From assembly GCA_021790615.1 (NCBI GenBank), contig JAJYGW010000017.1, positions 21,660 to 31,865 of the forward strand: a stretch of DNA of 10,206 nt, written 5' to 3'. Below are positions 1-7,203 of the stretch, one piece after another. The DNA is from Actinomycetes bacterium (lineage in GTDB: Bacteria; Actinomycetota; Acidimicrobiia; Acidimicrobiales; JAKAOS01). The notes under the pieces are model-generated. The model saw only the letters and a program-made list of their open reading frames with translations. It ran no database searches and had not been told where the DNA came from. The translations under genes were made by a program, and so were the position numbers. Within the stretch, counting starts at the first letter, position 1; each line of letters opens with the position of its first letter.

Positions 1-41
1 CCCTCGCTACGGGAGGCGCGTCAACCTGCTCCCGTGGTCGA

Positions 42-929
42 ATGGTCGCCGTGGCGTCAGGCTTCGACCTCATCACGTTCGTGACGGACTACTGGCTGGA
101 GGGCGGATTCGTCGGGGCGCTGCACGCGGTCGTGGACGAGATCGTGGCCGAGCGCAGCGGCAAGCGGGTGCGGATCATCGATCTCGACCACTCGATCCCG
201 CCCCAGGATGTGCTGCTCGGGGCGCTCCGGATGGAGCGACTGCTGCCGTACACGAGACGGGGCGTCCACGTCGGCATCGTGGACCCGGGCGTCGGCACGG
301 CGCGCCGCCCTGTCGCCGTGCGCGCCGGCGGACGCGTCTTCATCGGGCCGGACAACGGCCTGCTCATGTTCGCCGTCGACGCTGCGGGTGGCGCCGCCGA
401 GGCAGTGACACTGGAGCGCTACCTGCTCCCGCACCCGTCGGCGACGTTCCACGGGCGCGACATCTTCGCCCCGGCGGCCGCGCACGTCGCGTGCGGGATG
501 CGCCTCGACGACCTCGGTGCTCCGATCCCTCCGGCATCGCTCACCCGCCTCCGGCGTCCCGCCCCCCGTGCACTCGACGGTGGTGGGGTGGAGGTGCAGG
601 TGGTGCAGCTGGACGGTTTCGGGAACGTGCAGTTCGGCGCAGCGGGTGAGGCGCTGCATGCGCTCGGCCAGGCGGGCGACCTCATCGTCCTGCAGAAGGC
701 CGGGGGAAAGGCCGGCGCAAGCGAGCGCGACGGTGAAGCCGAAGGCGTCAGCGAAGGCGTCACGGCCCCGATCGGGACGGCGTTCGGCGACGTGGACCCG
801 GGCGAGGCAGTCCTCCTCGTCGACAGCGACGGTTGCGTCGCCCTGTCCGTCAACCGCGGCAGGGCCGGCCAGCTGCTCGGGCGCCTGCACCCGGGCGACA
901 CGGTCATCCTGCGGCCGCAGGCAGACTGA
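42..929 (+). CDS. DUF62-family S-adenosylmethionine hydrolase (SAM hydroxide adenosyltransferase)
   Basis: A 295-residue protein of the DUF62 / SAM-dependent chlorinase-fluorinase superfamily. Non-halogenase members hydrolyse SAM to adenosine and methionine using an Asp-Arg-His-activated water. The N-terminal domain shows the VTD motif (13-16), a PPQD segment (53-56), VDPGVG with Asp81, Arg88 seven residues later, GPDNGLL (102-108) and TFHGRDIFAP with His137; this spacing fits the family triad. The C-terminal domain has DGFGNV (191-196) and a PGE...DSDG stretch (253-264). Residues about 218-245 form a Gly/Ala/Glu-rich insertion, probably a loop. The frame is open to the left window edge, so an upstream start is possible; ATG 42 is the first visible start and GTG 51 is an alternative. 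No Shine-Dalgarno sequence is well spaced; a GGGAGG lies at 11-16. The DUF3039 gene follows after 4 bp, suggesting cotranscription. The superfamily call is firm; hydrolase rather than halogenase is inferred from general resemblance. Confidence 0.88.
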   Translation: MVAVASGFDLITFVTDYWLEGGFVGALHAVVDEIVAERSGKRVRIIDLDHSIPPQDVLLGALRMERLLPYTRRGVHVGIVDPGVGTARRPVAVRAGGRVFIGPDNGLLMFAVDAAGGAAEAVTLERYLLPHPSATFHGRDIFAPAAAHVACGMRLDDLGAPIPPASLTRLRRPAPRALDGGGVEVQVVQLDGFGNVQFGAAGEALHALGQAGDLIVLQKAGGKAGASERDGEAEGVSEGVTAPIGTAFGDVDPGEAVLLVDSDGCVALSVNRGRAGQLLGRLHPGDTVILRPQAD

Positions 930-933
930 TCAG

Positions 934-1236
934 ATGGCGACCGATCCCGCGACCCTCGAGCGCACCGCGGCCACGCCCGCCACGAGCGAAGGCGAGGTGG
1001 AGGGCGACCACGAGCGGATGTCCCACATCGTCCTCGAGGGTTACCACCCTGACGAGAAGCCCGACGAGTTCGTCTCCCTCGGCCCGAGCGTGGTCGAGGG
1101 GATCGTCAACGGGACGCCGGTGCGGGCGCTGTGCGGCAAGACGTGGGTGCCGAACCGGGACCCGAAGCGTTACCCGCTCTGCCCGACGTGCAAGGAGATC
1201 GCCGAGCGCATGGGCTGGGACGTCCCGATCTCCTGA
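934..1236 (+). CDS. DUF3039 family protein, putative small zinc-binding protein
   Basis: A 100-residue protein recognised as DUF3039, a small actinobacterial family of unknown function. The first 30 residues are polar and probably disordered. The conserved core follows: SHIVLEG (30-36), then ALCGKTWVP with Cys67, an NRDP segment, and a CPTC pair (Cys83, Cys86) before an amphipathic helix. His31 and the three cysteines are plausible ligands for one zinc ion; this is inferred from the pattern. The ATG at 934 lies 4 bp after the SAM hydrolase stop, so the two are probably one transcription unit, although no strong Shine-Dalgarno is seen. Its last 22 codons, including the CPTC pair, overlap the 3' end of the convergent PatB-like gene. 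No enzymatic motif is visible and I propose no function. Confidence 0.85.
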   Translation: MATDPATLERTAATPATSEGEVEGDHERMSHIVLEGYHPDEKPDEFVSLGPSVVEGIVNGTPVRALCGKTWVPNRDPKRYPLCPTCKEIAERMGWDVPIS

Positions 1237-2405
1237 GCCCGAAGTGCAGCTGCCATCCGCACGACGATCTCCTCGAGGATCGCAGGTGACGTGCCCATGT
1301 TGAGGCGGACGTGGCCGCGGCCCGGCTCACCGAAGTCCAGCCCGCGGTTGAGCGCCACACGGCCCCGTTCGAGGAACACCGCCGCCGGGTCGTCGCCGAG
1401 GCCGAGGGCCTCGCAACCCAGCCAGACGAGGTAGGAAGCCTGCGGTCGCTCCCAGACGATGCCAGGAAGCTCTGCCGACAACAGCTCGGGAAGGATGCGC
1501 CGGTTCTCCTCGAGCTGGCGGAGGGCTGACCACAGCCAGCGCCGACATCCGTCGGCCGTGAAGGCGGCCACCGTCGCGACGAGGCCGAGCTGTGACGGGA
1601 AGAGCGCCTCCCACCGAGCCCCGAGCGCTTCGTTGACATCTGGCGAGCTGGTCACCACGAGCCCGCACTTCAGCCCCGGCACGTTCCAGCCCTTCGAGGC
1701 GGAGTGGAACACGACCGCGCGCTCGGCCATCGGGTGGTCGAGCGACAGGAAGGGCACGAACTCCGCCCCGCTCATCACAAGGGGAGCGTGGATCTCGTCG
1801 ACGATGAGGAAGGTGCCGTGCTGTTGGCAGATGTCTGCCACTTCCAGCAGCTGTTCGCGGCTCCACACCCGTCCGAGGGGGTTGTGCGGGCTGCACAGCA
1901 GGTAGGAGCAGACCTCCGGCCGGGCGAGCGCCTCGTCGAGACCGGCCAGGTCGATCTCGAAGTCGTCTCCGACGAGCGGGACCGGCACCACGGACCGGTC
2001 CGTCTGCTCGGTCCGAAACAGGAACGGCGGGTACACAGGCGGGTTCACCACGACGCCGGATCCCGGCGGTGTGCAGGCGGTGAGGACCGTCGCCACCCCG
2101 GTCATCACGTCCGGGCAGGCATGGACGTGCTCCTCGGCCACCGCCCAGTCCCACATCTCCTTCGCGTACGGGGAGAAAGCCGCGCCGAGCGCCCCTTCGT
2201 GCGGATATCCGAGGTCGCTGCGCCCGACCGAGTCGACGACAGCGCGCCGGATCGGCTCGGCGACGTCGAAGTCCATCTCGGCGACGAAGGCGGGCAGCAC
2301 GTCGTGCCCATGCCTCGCCCACTTCTCGCTCGTGCGCCGGCGGAGCTCGCCGAGGTCGCAGGCGCCGAGCCCGGGCGCGAGCGGTTGGTGGAGGAGCTCA
2401 GGCAC
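1170..2405 (-). CDS. patB: PatB/MalY-type PLP-dependent C-S beta-lyase (aminotransferase class I/II fold)
   Basis: A 411-residue fold-type I PLP enzyme. The MalY/PatB subgroup cleaves cystathionine or cysteine S-conjugates to a thiol, pyruvate and ammonia. Motifs in order: AEMDFDV near 42-48, the NPPVYPPF substrate loop (Tyr125), SPHNPLGRVW with Asn175, DEIHAPLV with Asp203 for the PLP ring nitrogen, SASKGWNVPGLKCG with the Schiff-base Lys238, and GHVRLN with Arg367 for the substrate carboxylate. The SPHNPxGRVW and DEIHA forms point to the PatB/MalY subgroup rather than a true transaminase. The GTG start at 2405 overlaps the VOC gene stop by 8 nt (GTGCCTGA), indicating translational coupling. 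The last ~22 residues lie beyond the conserved fold and are encoded antisense to DUF3039. The cytosolic role in methionine/cysteine metabolism is inferred; the exact substrate cannot be read from sequence. Confidence 0.9.
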   Translation of the reverse strand: MPELLHQPLAPGLGACDLGELRRRTSEKWARHGHDVLPAFVAEMDFDVAEPIRRAVVDSVGRSDLGYPHEGALGAAFSPYAKEMWDWAVAEEHVHACPDVMTGVATVLTACTPPGSGVVVNPPVYPPFLFRTEQTDRSVVPVPLVGDDFEIDLAGLDEALARPEVCSYLLCSPHNPLGRVWSREQLLEVADICQQHGTFLIVDEIHAPLVMSGAEFVPFLSLDHPMAERAVVFHSASKGWNVPGLKCGLVVTSSPDVNEALGARWEALFPSQLGLVATVAAFTADGCRRWLWSALRQLEENRRILPELLSAELPGIVWERPQASYLVWLGCEALGLGDDPAAVFLERGRVALNRGLDFGEPGRGHVRLNMGTSPAILEEIVVRMAAALRAQEIGTSQPMRSAISLHVGQSG

Positions 2406-2991
2406 CCGCCGTGTACAGGTCCTGCGTGATCCCGTCGACGAGCTGGGTCGAGACCGTGTGGTCGAGCTCGCCCCGGTCGCGCAGCTCGACGACGGCGGCC
2501 ACCGGGTCGGGGTCGGAGAACAGCTGGTCGTCCCGGTAGTCGACCGGGCGGCCGGTCGGGTCCGTCGTCCACCACGAAGCCTCGAGGGCGATGCCGTTCG
2601 GGTCCATGAAGTAGATCGACCGCAGGAAACCGTGGTCGACGACGTCGGTGACGCCACACTCGTTCGACTTGAGCCGGTCACGAAGCCTCAGCAAGGCGTC
2701 CTCGTCGGGGAGGTTCATCGACAGGTGGTCGAATTGGGCCGCCCGTTCGTAGGGCACGCCGGCCGGTTTGGCGAACGCATCGATGTGCTGACCGGTGTAC
2801 TCGAAGAACGCGACGGTGTTGCCCGGCGCGACCTCGAAGAAGTAATGGCGGAAGGCCGGCGTGGCGAGCGTGGTCACGAGCCTCGCGTCCAGCACTCCGT
2901 GCCAGAAACGAACGGTCGCATCCATGTCCGCCGTCACCAACGCAAGATGGTGCACGCCACGCCAGTGCACGGTGTCGGGAGTAGCAGCCAT
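2398..2991 (-). CDS. VOC superfamily (glyoxalase/dioxygenase fold) metalloprotein
   Basis: A 197-residue two-module vicinal-oxygen-chelate protein. Module one begins GVHHLALVTADMDATVRFW (12-30), the usual first beta-alpha unit; module two begins FDHLSMNL (87-94) and ends FMDPNGIALEAS (128-139). The expected metal ligands appear to be present: His14 or His15, Glu64, His89 and Glu137. The family includes glyoxalase I, extradiol dioxygenases, thiol-transfer resistance proteins and methylmalonyl-CoA epimerases. About 55 C-terminal residues follow the second module. ATG 2991 is followed directly by the conserved first strand and has no good Shine-Dalgarno. It is the first gene of a two-gene minus-strand unit with the PatB-like lyase, so the substrate may be a thiol or thiol adduct; that is inference. 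The gene is divergent from pxpA across 54 bp. Confidence 0.87.
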   Translation of the reverse strand: MAATPDTVHWRGVHHLALVTADMDATVRFWHGVLDARLVTTLATPAFRHYFFEVAPGNTVAFFEYTGQHIDAFAKPAGVPYERAAQFDHLSMNLPDEDALLRLRDRLKSNECGVTDVVDHGFLRSIYFMDPNGIALEASWWTTDPTGRPVDYRDDQLFSDPDPVAAVVELRDRGELDHTVSTQLVDGITQDLYTAGA

Positions 2992-3045
2992 GCCCTGAGG
3001 CTACGCCCCTGGCGGGGACGAGGCGGCTGCGCCACGATTGGCGAT
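2992..3045. promoter_or_regulatory. Short divergent intergenic region between the VOC gene and pxpA
   Basis: These 54 bp are the only space for promoters of both the VOC-patB unit (minus) and pxpA (plus), unless promoters lie in coding sequence. I see no convincing -35/-10 pair on either strand. Two small inverted repeats are present: CCCC/GGGG arms at 3006-3009 and 3014-3017, and GGCG/CGCC arms at 3022-3025 and 3030-3033. They could bind a regulator or be chance in GC-rich DNA. The regulatory role is inferred from position only. Confidence 0.3.
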
Positions 3046-3735
3046 GTGAGCCGCAAGATCGACCTCAACGCCGACCTCGGCGAGGTCCCGGGCGACCTCG
3101 CTCTCATGGGGACCGTGACGAGTGCGAACGTCGCCTGCGGTGGCCACGCGGGCGATGCGGCGACGATGGCAGCAGCAGCAGCGGCGGCGGCCGGGGCTGG
3201 GGTCCATGTCGGGGCGCATCCGTCGTACGTCGATCGCGAGGGGTTCGGCCGCCGCGACCTCGAGGTGGCCGCGGACGTCGTCGCCGGCCAGGTCGCCGAA
3301 CAGGTCGGACGCCTCTGTGAGCTCACGCCCGTCCACTACGTGAAGTTGCACGGTGCGCTCTACCACCGGGCGAACCGGGACGCTGCGACGGCGCTGGCCA
3401 TCCTCGACGCGCTGGAGCCGTTGCCCGTGCGGCACGTGCTGGCACAGCATGGTCACCTCCTCGAGCTGGCGAGGGAGAGGGGGTGGGGCGGGACCGTGGA
3501 GGGTTTCTGCGATCGTGCGTACCGGGAGGACGGGACCCTCGTCGACCGGCGTGAGCCCGGTGCGGTGCTCGCGGACCCGGCCGACGTGACGGCTCAAGCG
3601 GTGCGCTTGGCGTCGGGCGGGCACTTCGGCTCGTTGTGCCTCCACGGTGACACACCGGGCGCCGTGCACCTGGCGGGGGCGGTGCGGGCGGCGCTCGAAA
3701 AGCAGAGCGTCGAGATCCGGCCGTTCACGCAGTGA
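3046..3735 (+). CDS. pxpA: 5-oxoprolinase subunit A (LamB/YcsF family)
   Basis: A 229-residue LamB/YcsF protein. With PxpB and PxpC it forms the ATP-dependent prokaryotic 5-oxoprolinase, which converts 5-oxoproline (pyroglutamate) to glutamate. Visible motifs: IDLNADLGE (5-13), VTSANVACGGHAGD (24-37), GAHPSYVDREGFGRR, YVKLHGALYH, EGFCDRAYREDG and CLHGDTPGA. It is slightly short for the family (E. coli PxpA is 244 residues); the gap appears to be in the loop after DLGE, which is reduced to a few residues. A run of eight alanines (42-49) is encoded by a GCA/GCG repeat. The start is GTG 3046, just before the conserved IDLNADLGE; an overlapping ATG at 3044 is out of frame. No Shine-Dalgarno is seen. 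The partner subunits are encoded about 1.9 kb downstream as a fusion, beyond ilvD on the opposite strand. Confidence 0.92.
   Translation: MSRKIDLNADLGEVPGDLALMGTVTSANVACGGHAGDAATMAAAAAAAAGAGVHVGAHPSYVDREGFGRRDLEVAADVVAGQVAEQVGRLCELTPVHYVKLHGALYHRANRDAATALAILDALEPLPVRHVLAQHGHLLELARERGWGGTVEGFCDRAYREDGTLVDRREPGAVLADPADVTAQAVRLASGGHFGSLCLHGDTPGAVHLAGAVRAALEKQSVEIRPFTQ
3169..3192 (+). repeat. Alanine-codon microsatellite in pxpA
   Basis: Eight consecutive alanine codons: four GCA, three GCG, one GCC. They encode Ala42-49 of PxpA in the helix following the HAGD motif. GCA is unusual in this GC-rich context, so the pure GCA stretch suggests slippage expansion. Changes would be in frame and probably tolerated at the helix. 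Confidence 0.7.
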
Positions 3736-3740
3736 CCGAG

Positions 3741-3780
3741 CTCAGTCGACGTCAGTCGACCTCAGTCGACCTCAGTCGAC
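3741..3780. repeat. Four tandem copies of a 10-bp unit at the pxpA/ilvD convergent junction
   Basis: The unit CTCAGTCGAC occurs four times without gaps (3741, 3751, 3761, 3771); the second copy begins with G instead of C. Each copy holds GTCGAC, a 6-bp palindrome, and TCA, which reads TGA on the minus strand. The fourth copy supplies the last two codons and the stop of ilvD; the other three fill nearly all of the 36-bp gap to the pxpA stop. Because 10 is not a multiple of 3, the TGA triplets fall in all three minus-strand frames. Its function, if any, is unknown. Confidence 0.9.
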
Positions 3781-5619
3781 CTTGCGGGCTGCCCCCTTGT
3801 CGGCGGAGAGCGCCATCGAGGCGTACGCGCGGAGCGCTGCGGAGACCGGGCGCTGCCGGTTCGTGGGCTGCCAGCCCTTCGCATCGCGCTCGGCGCGCCG
3901 GCGCGCCAGTTCCTCCTCGGGAACCTCGAGGATGATCGCCCGTGCGGGGATGTCGATCGAGATCGTGTCGCCGTCCTCGACGAGGCCGATGGCTCCCCCG
4001 GCCGCCGCTTCCGGGGAGATGTGGCCGATCGAGAGGCCGGTCGTGCCGCCGCTGAAGCGGCCGTCGGTCACGAGGGCGCAGACAGCTCCGAGACCGCGCG
4101 CCTTCAGGAAGCTCGTCGGGTGCAGCATCTCCTGCATCCCCGGACCGCCCTTCGGTCCCTCGTAGCGGATGAGGACCACTTCGCCGGGTTGCACCTCGCC
4201 GGCGAGGATCATGTCGACGGCGTCCTCCTGGCTCTCGGCAACGTGTGCAGGACCGCGGAAGCTGAGCTGCTCTTCGGGCACGCCTGCAGTCTTCACGACG
4301 CAACCGTCGGTCGAGAGGTTGCCCTTCAAGATCGCGAGGCCGCCGTCGCGCGAGTACGCGTGGTCGGCGGCGCGGATGCAACCGGTCTCGGCATCGTGGT
4401 CGAGCTCGTCATACCGGGCGTTCGACGAGAACGGGACGGTCGTCCGGATGCCGCCCGGGGCGGCGTGGTACAGCTCGAGCGCCCGCTCCGACGGCGACGC
4501 GGCGCGGACGTCCCACTCGGCCAGCCACGACTCGAGCGAGGGCGAGTGCACGCTGTGGACGCTCTTGTCGAGGAGACCTGCTCGGTCGAGCTCACCCATG
4601 ATCGCCGGGATGCCGCCGGCGCGGTGGACATCCTCGAGGTGGTACTGCGAGCTCGGTGCCACCTTGCAGAGGCAGGGCACCTGGCGGCTCAGCCGATCGA
4701 TGTCGTCGAGGTCGAAGTCCACCCCTGACTCGACTGCTGCTGCGAGCAGGTGGAGGATCGTGTTGGTCGAGCCGCCCATGGCGATGTCGACGGTCATGGC
4801 GTTCGAGAAGGCCGCCCTGCTCGCGACGTTGCGCGGGAGCACGCTCCCGTCGTCCTTCTCGTACCAGCGGCGTGCCAGGTCGACCACGGTGCGCCCTGCC
4901 TCGACGAAAAGCTGCCTGCGGGCGACGCTCGTCGCGAGCGTCGTGCCGTTTCCCGGAAGCGAGAGCCCAAGGGCTTCTGTGAGGCAGTTCATCGAGTTGG
5001 CGGTGAACATGCCCGAGCAGGAACCGCAGGTGGGACACGCTGCTTCCTCGATCAGGCGTAGCTGCGAGTCGGACACCGACTCGTCGGCCGAGGCCGTGAT
5101 CGCCGTGATGAGGTCGCTCGACGCCGTTCCGCCGCCGGCGGCCGCGCCGGTTGCCGCTCCCGGTCGGCCTGCCTCCATCGGCCCGCCGCTCACGAAGACC
5201 GTCGGGATGTCGAGGCGCACCGCGGCGATGAGCATGCCCGGCGTGATCTTGTCGCAATTGCTGATGCAGACGAGGGCGTCAGCCTGGTGCGCCTCCACCA
5301 TGTACTCGACCGAGTCGGCGATGAGCTCCCGGCTCGGGAGCGAGTACAGCATCCCGTGATGGCCCATGGCGATCCCGTCGTCGATGGCGACGGTGTTGAA
5401 CTCCCGGCCGACGCCGCCCGCTTCGGCGATGGCCTCGGCGACGATCTTCCCGACGTCGCGCAGGTGGACGTGCCCGGGTACGAACTGGGTGAAGCTGTTG
5501 GCGATCGCGACGATCGGTTTGCCGAAGTCGGACTCCTTGAGGCCCGTCGCCCGCCAGAGGGCGCGCGCCCCGGCGGCCTGGCGACCTTCGGTCGTGATGC
5601 TGGAACGTAGCCGTGGCAT
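3772..5619 (-). CDS. ilvD: Dihydroxy-acid dehydratase
   Basis: IlvD dehydrates 2,3-dihydroxy-isovalerate and 2,3-dihydroxy-3-methylvalerate to the 2-keto acids of valine and isoleucine synthesis. The 615-residue protein matches the E. coli-type long form (616 residues) almost end to end: [73 protein letters not shown] (Cys122, Asp123, Lys124), [11 protein letters not shown] (Cys195, 198, 201), [18 protein letters not shown] and DGRFSGG. Cys122 and Cys201 match the cluster-binding positions; Asp123 and Lys124 match the Mg site. A Gly/Ala/Thr-rich loop lies at about 153-165. ATG 5619 gives the family-typical MPRLRS start and has GGGA 9 nt upstream; ATG 5634 adds five residues. The gene is opposite in strand to the pxp genes on both sides. 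Any promoter must lie within the start of pxpBC, because the divergent starts are about 16 bp apart. Confidence 0.96.
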   Translation of the reverse strand: MPRLRSSITTEGRQAAGARALWRATGLKESDFGKPIVAIANSFTQFVPGHVHLRDVGKIVAEAIAEAGGVGREFNTVAIDDGIAMGHHGMLYSLPSRELIADSVEYMVEAHQADALVCISNCDKITPGMLIAAVRLDIPTVFVSGGPMEAGRPGAATGAAAGGGTASSDLITAITASADESVSDSQLRLIEEAACPTCGSCSGMFTANSMNCLTEALGLSLPGNGTTLATSVARRQLFVEAGRTVVDLARRWYEKDDGSVLPRNVASRAAFSNAMTVDIAMGGSTNTILHLLAAAVESGVDFDLDDIDRLSRQVPCLCKVAPSSQYHLEDVHRAGGIPAIMGELDRAGLLDKSVHSVHSPSLESWLAEWDVRAASPSERALELYHAAPGGIRTTVPFSSNARYDELDHDAETGCIRAADHAYSRDGGLAILKGNLSTDGCVVKTAGVPEEQLSFRGPAHVAESQEDAVDMILAGEVQPGEVVLIRYEGPKGGPGMQEMLHPTSFLKARGLGAVCALVTDGRFSGGTTGLSIGHISPEAAAGGAIGLVEDGDTISIDIPARAIILEVPEEELARRRAERDAKGWQPTNRQRPVSAALRAYASMALSADKGAARKVD

Positions 5620-5635
5620 GTCCCATGATCCCATG

Positions 5636-7192
5636 ATGCGGGGAATGCGCCGGATGGGTGACGAGGCTGTGCTCCTCGACGTCGAGGGGGGCCACCGCGC
5701 CGCCCAGGCGCTCGCCCGCACGATCCGTGCCCGGGACGTCGTCCCGGGGGCAGGCACTGTCGGCGTTGTCGGCTCGTCTCGGCACGTCGAGGCCGTCGGC
5801 GCTGGCGTGGCCGTCGACGCGGGCGTGGCCGTGGAGCCGGAGCGCCCGCCGGTCACCCATCAGATCCCTGTGGTCGTGGACGGCGAGGACCTGGCGGAGC
5901 TCGGGCTCGCAGCGGACGAGGTCACCCGGCTGCTCGCCGGCTCGGAGTTGGAGGTGGCGTGGCTGGGATTCATGCCCGGCTTTCCCTACCTGGTCGGGCT
6001 CCCTCCGGAGCTGGCGGCGCTGCCGAGACGGCGAGTTCCGAGGGCGCGGGTCCCGGCCGGCTCGCTCGCCGTCGGCAACGGATATGCCGGGATCTATCCC
6101 GGAACGAGTCCCGGCGGCTGGCAGCTGCTCGGCCACACCGGTGTCTGCCTGTTCGAGCTCACGCCAGAGCCTCGGCCGGCATTGCGGCCGGGCGACCGGG
6201 TGCACTTCGTGCCAGTTGCCGTGGTCAGCGCACCCGAGCCTCTGCCGAGGCCGCCGGTCACCGGCGATGCCCTCGAGGTGGTCGATCCCGGTCCGCTCCT
6301 CCTCGTCGAGGACGGCGGTCGCGCCGATGCCGGCCACCTCGGGGTGCCGCGGGCCGGAGCAGCCAACTCCTGTTTCCTGCGGATCGCGAACCTCGCGGTC
6401 GGGAACGACGAGTGGGCGCCTGCACTCGAGTTGGCCGGTGCTGTCCGGTTGCGGGCGAGGCGGGAATTGCTGCTCGCGCTCGCCGGGGACGCGCCTCTCG
6501 TGGTCGGGGGCACCCAGCTGCCAACGGGGACGGTGGCGGCGGCCGGGACCGGGCAATTGATCGAGATCGGCGCTGTACGCAGCCGAGCACGAGCGGTGCT
6601 GGCGATCGCCGGCGGCGTCCAGCAGGCCCCGCTGTTCGGCAGCTACTCCGGCGACGCCGTGTCCGGGCTCCCTCCGGGACCGCTTCGCGCCGGAGACGTG
6701 TTGGACGTGGGCGGGCATCCCGAGCGCGCCCGCGTGCGCTTCTCACTGCCTCCTCCCGAGGTGCCGGTGCGTCTGCGGGCCATCGTCGGGCCGGACGAGG
6801 GGCGGGCGGAGGCGCTGGTCGGGGCTCGTTTCGTCGTCGACCGGCAGAGCGACAGGACTGGAGTGCGGCTGCGCCCGGCGCCCGGTGCAACCGATCGCAC
6901 GATGTCCGCGTCCGTGCGCCCCGTGCCGTCGCACGCGGTCGTGCCCGGCTGCATCCAGGCCCCGCCCGGCGGCGGGATCGTCGTGCTCGGCCCGGACTGT
7001 GGGCCAGTCGGCGGCTACCCGGTCCCGGCAACGGTGATCACAGCCGACCTCTGGCGACTCGGCACCGTGGTGCCCGGCGACGAAGTCGAGATCACGCTCG
7101 TGTCGCTGGAGTCCGCCAAGGTCTGCGCAGAACGGCTCGACACCTGGATCGCCGGAGCCGTCACTGGCTGGTACCCCACTGCCTTCGCGTAA
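5636..7192 (+). CDS. pxpBC: 5-oxoprolinase subunits B and C as one fused protein
   Basis: A 518-residue fusion of PxpB (about 1-200) and PxpC (about 210-505), the subunits that with PxpA cleave 5-oxoproline using ATP. PxpB motifs: GDEAVLL (8-14), [12 protein letters not shown] (112-123), [14 protein letters not shown] (130-143) and [15 protein letters not shown] (154-168). PxpC motifs: [21 protein letters not shown] (221-241), IANLAVGN (250-257), [23 protein letters not shown] and [21 protein letters not shown]. Length approximates the sum of the E. coli subunits (218 + 310), so both halves look complete. The start is uncertain: ATG 5636 keeps the residues before the first strand, ATG 5645 is intermediate, and ATG 5654 has the best Shine-Dalgarno (GGGGA at 5640-5644) but trims the N-terminus. 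Its start nearly abuts the divergent ilvD start. The acyltransferase gene follows after 11 bp. Confidence 0.93.
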   Translation: MRGMRRMGDEAVLLDVEGGHRAAQALARTIRARDVVPGAGTVGVVGSSRHVEAVGAGVAVDAGVAVEPERPPVTHQIPVVVDGEDLAELGLAADEVTRLLAGSELEVAWLGFMPGFPYLVGLPPELAALPRRRVPRARVPAGSLAVGNGYAGIYPGTSPGGWQLLGHTGVCLFELTPEPRPALRPGDRVHFVPVAVVSAPEPLPRPPVTGDALEVVDPGPLLLVEDGGRADAGHLGVPRAGAANSCFLRIANLAVGNDEWAPALELAGAVRLRARRELLLALAGDAPLVVGGTQLPTGTVAAAGTGQLIEIGAVRSRARAVLAIAGGVQQAPLFGSYSGDAVSGLPPGPLRAGDVLDVGGHPERARVRFSLPPPEVPVRLRAIVGPDEGRAEALVGARFVVDRQSDRTGVRLRPAPGATDRTMSASVRPVPSHAVVPGCIQAPPGGGIVVLGPDCGPVGGYPVPATVITADLWRLGTVVPGDEVEITLVSLESAKVCAERLDTWIAGAVTGWYPTAFA

Positions 7193-7195
7193 CCT
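7190..7195 (+). promoter_or_regulatory. Candidate -10 element for a leaderless acyltransferase transcript
   Basis: TAACCT fits the actinobacterial TANNNT -10 pattern and ends 8 nt before GTG 7204, about the distance from a -10 box to a transcription start. This would allow a leaderless mRNA starting at the GTG, consistent with the lack of a Shine-Dalgarno there. It overlaps the pxpBC stop codon. No -35 was identified and one hexamer can occur by chance. Confidence 0.3.
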
Positions 7196-7203
7196 CGTCC
7201 CCT

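Noticed and set aside
42..929. SAM-dependent halogenase (fluorinase/chlorinase)
   Set aside because: The Asp-Arg-His set fits the hydrolase branch of DUF62, and no halometabolite genes are nearby; the halogenase assignment is not supported.
2071..3045. Plus-strand open frame continuing upstream of pxpA
   Set aside because: It is antisense to the VOC and PatB-like genes and has no recognisable domain; the PxpA family begins at the GTG at 3046.
2992..3060. Riboswitch before pxpA
   Set aside because: Only 54 bp separate the divergent starts and only two 4-bp stems are visible; too short for a known aptamer.
3741..3780. Attachment site or transposon end at the repeat
   Set aside because: No integrase or transposase, no tRNA and no matching copy at the other ilvD end (around 5620-5660).
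5620..5856. N-terminal extension of ilvD through pxpBC
   Set aside because: Homologues begin at MPRLRS; the extension is Thr/Arg/Ala-rich, antisense to conserved pxpB coding, and lacks a domain.
5959..7203. Open frame upstream of the acyltransferase, overlapping pxpBC
   Set aside because: Arg-rich shadow of pxpBC; the acyltransferase family sequence starts after 7204.
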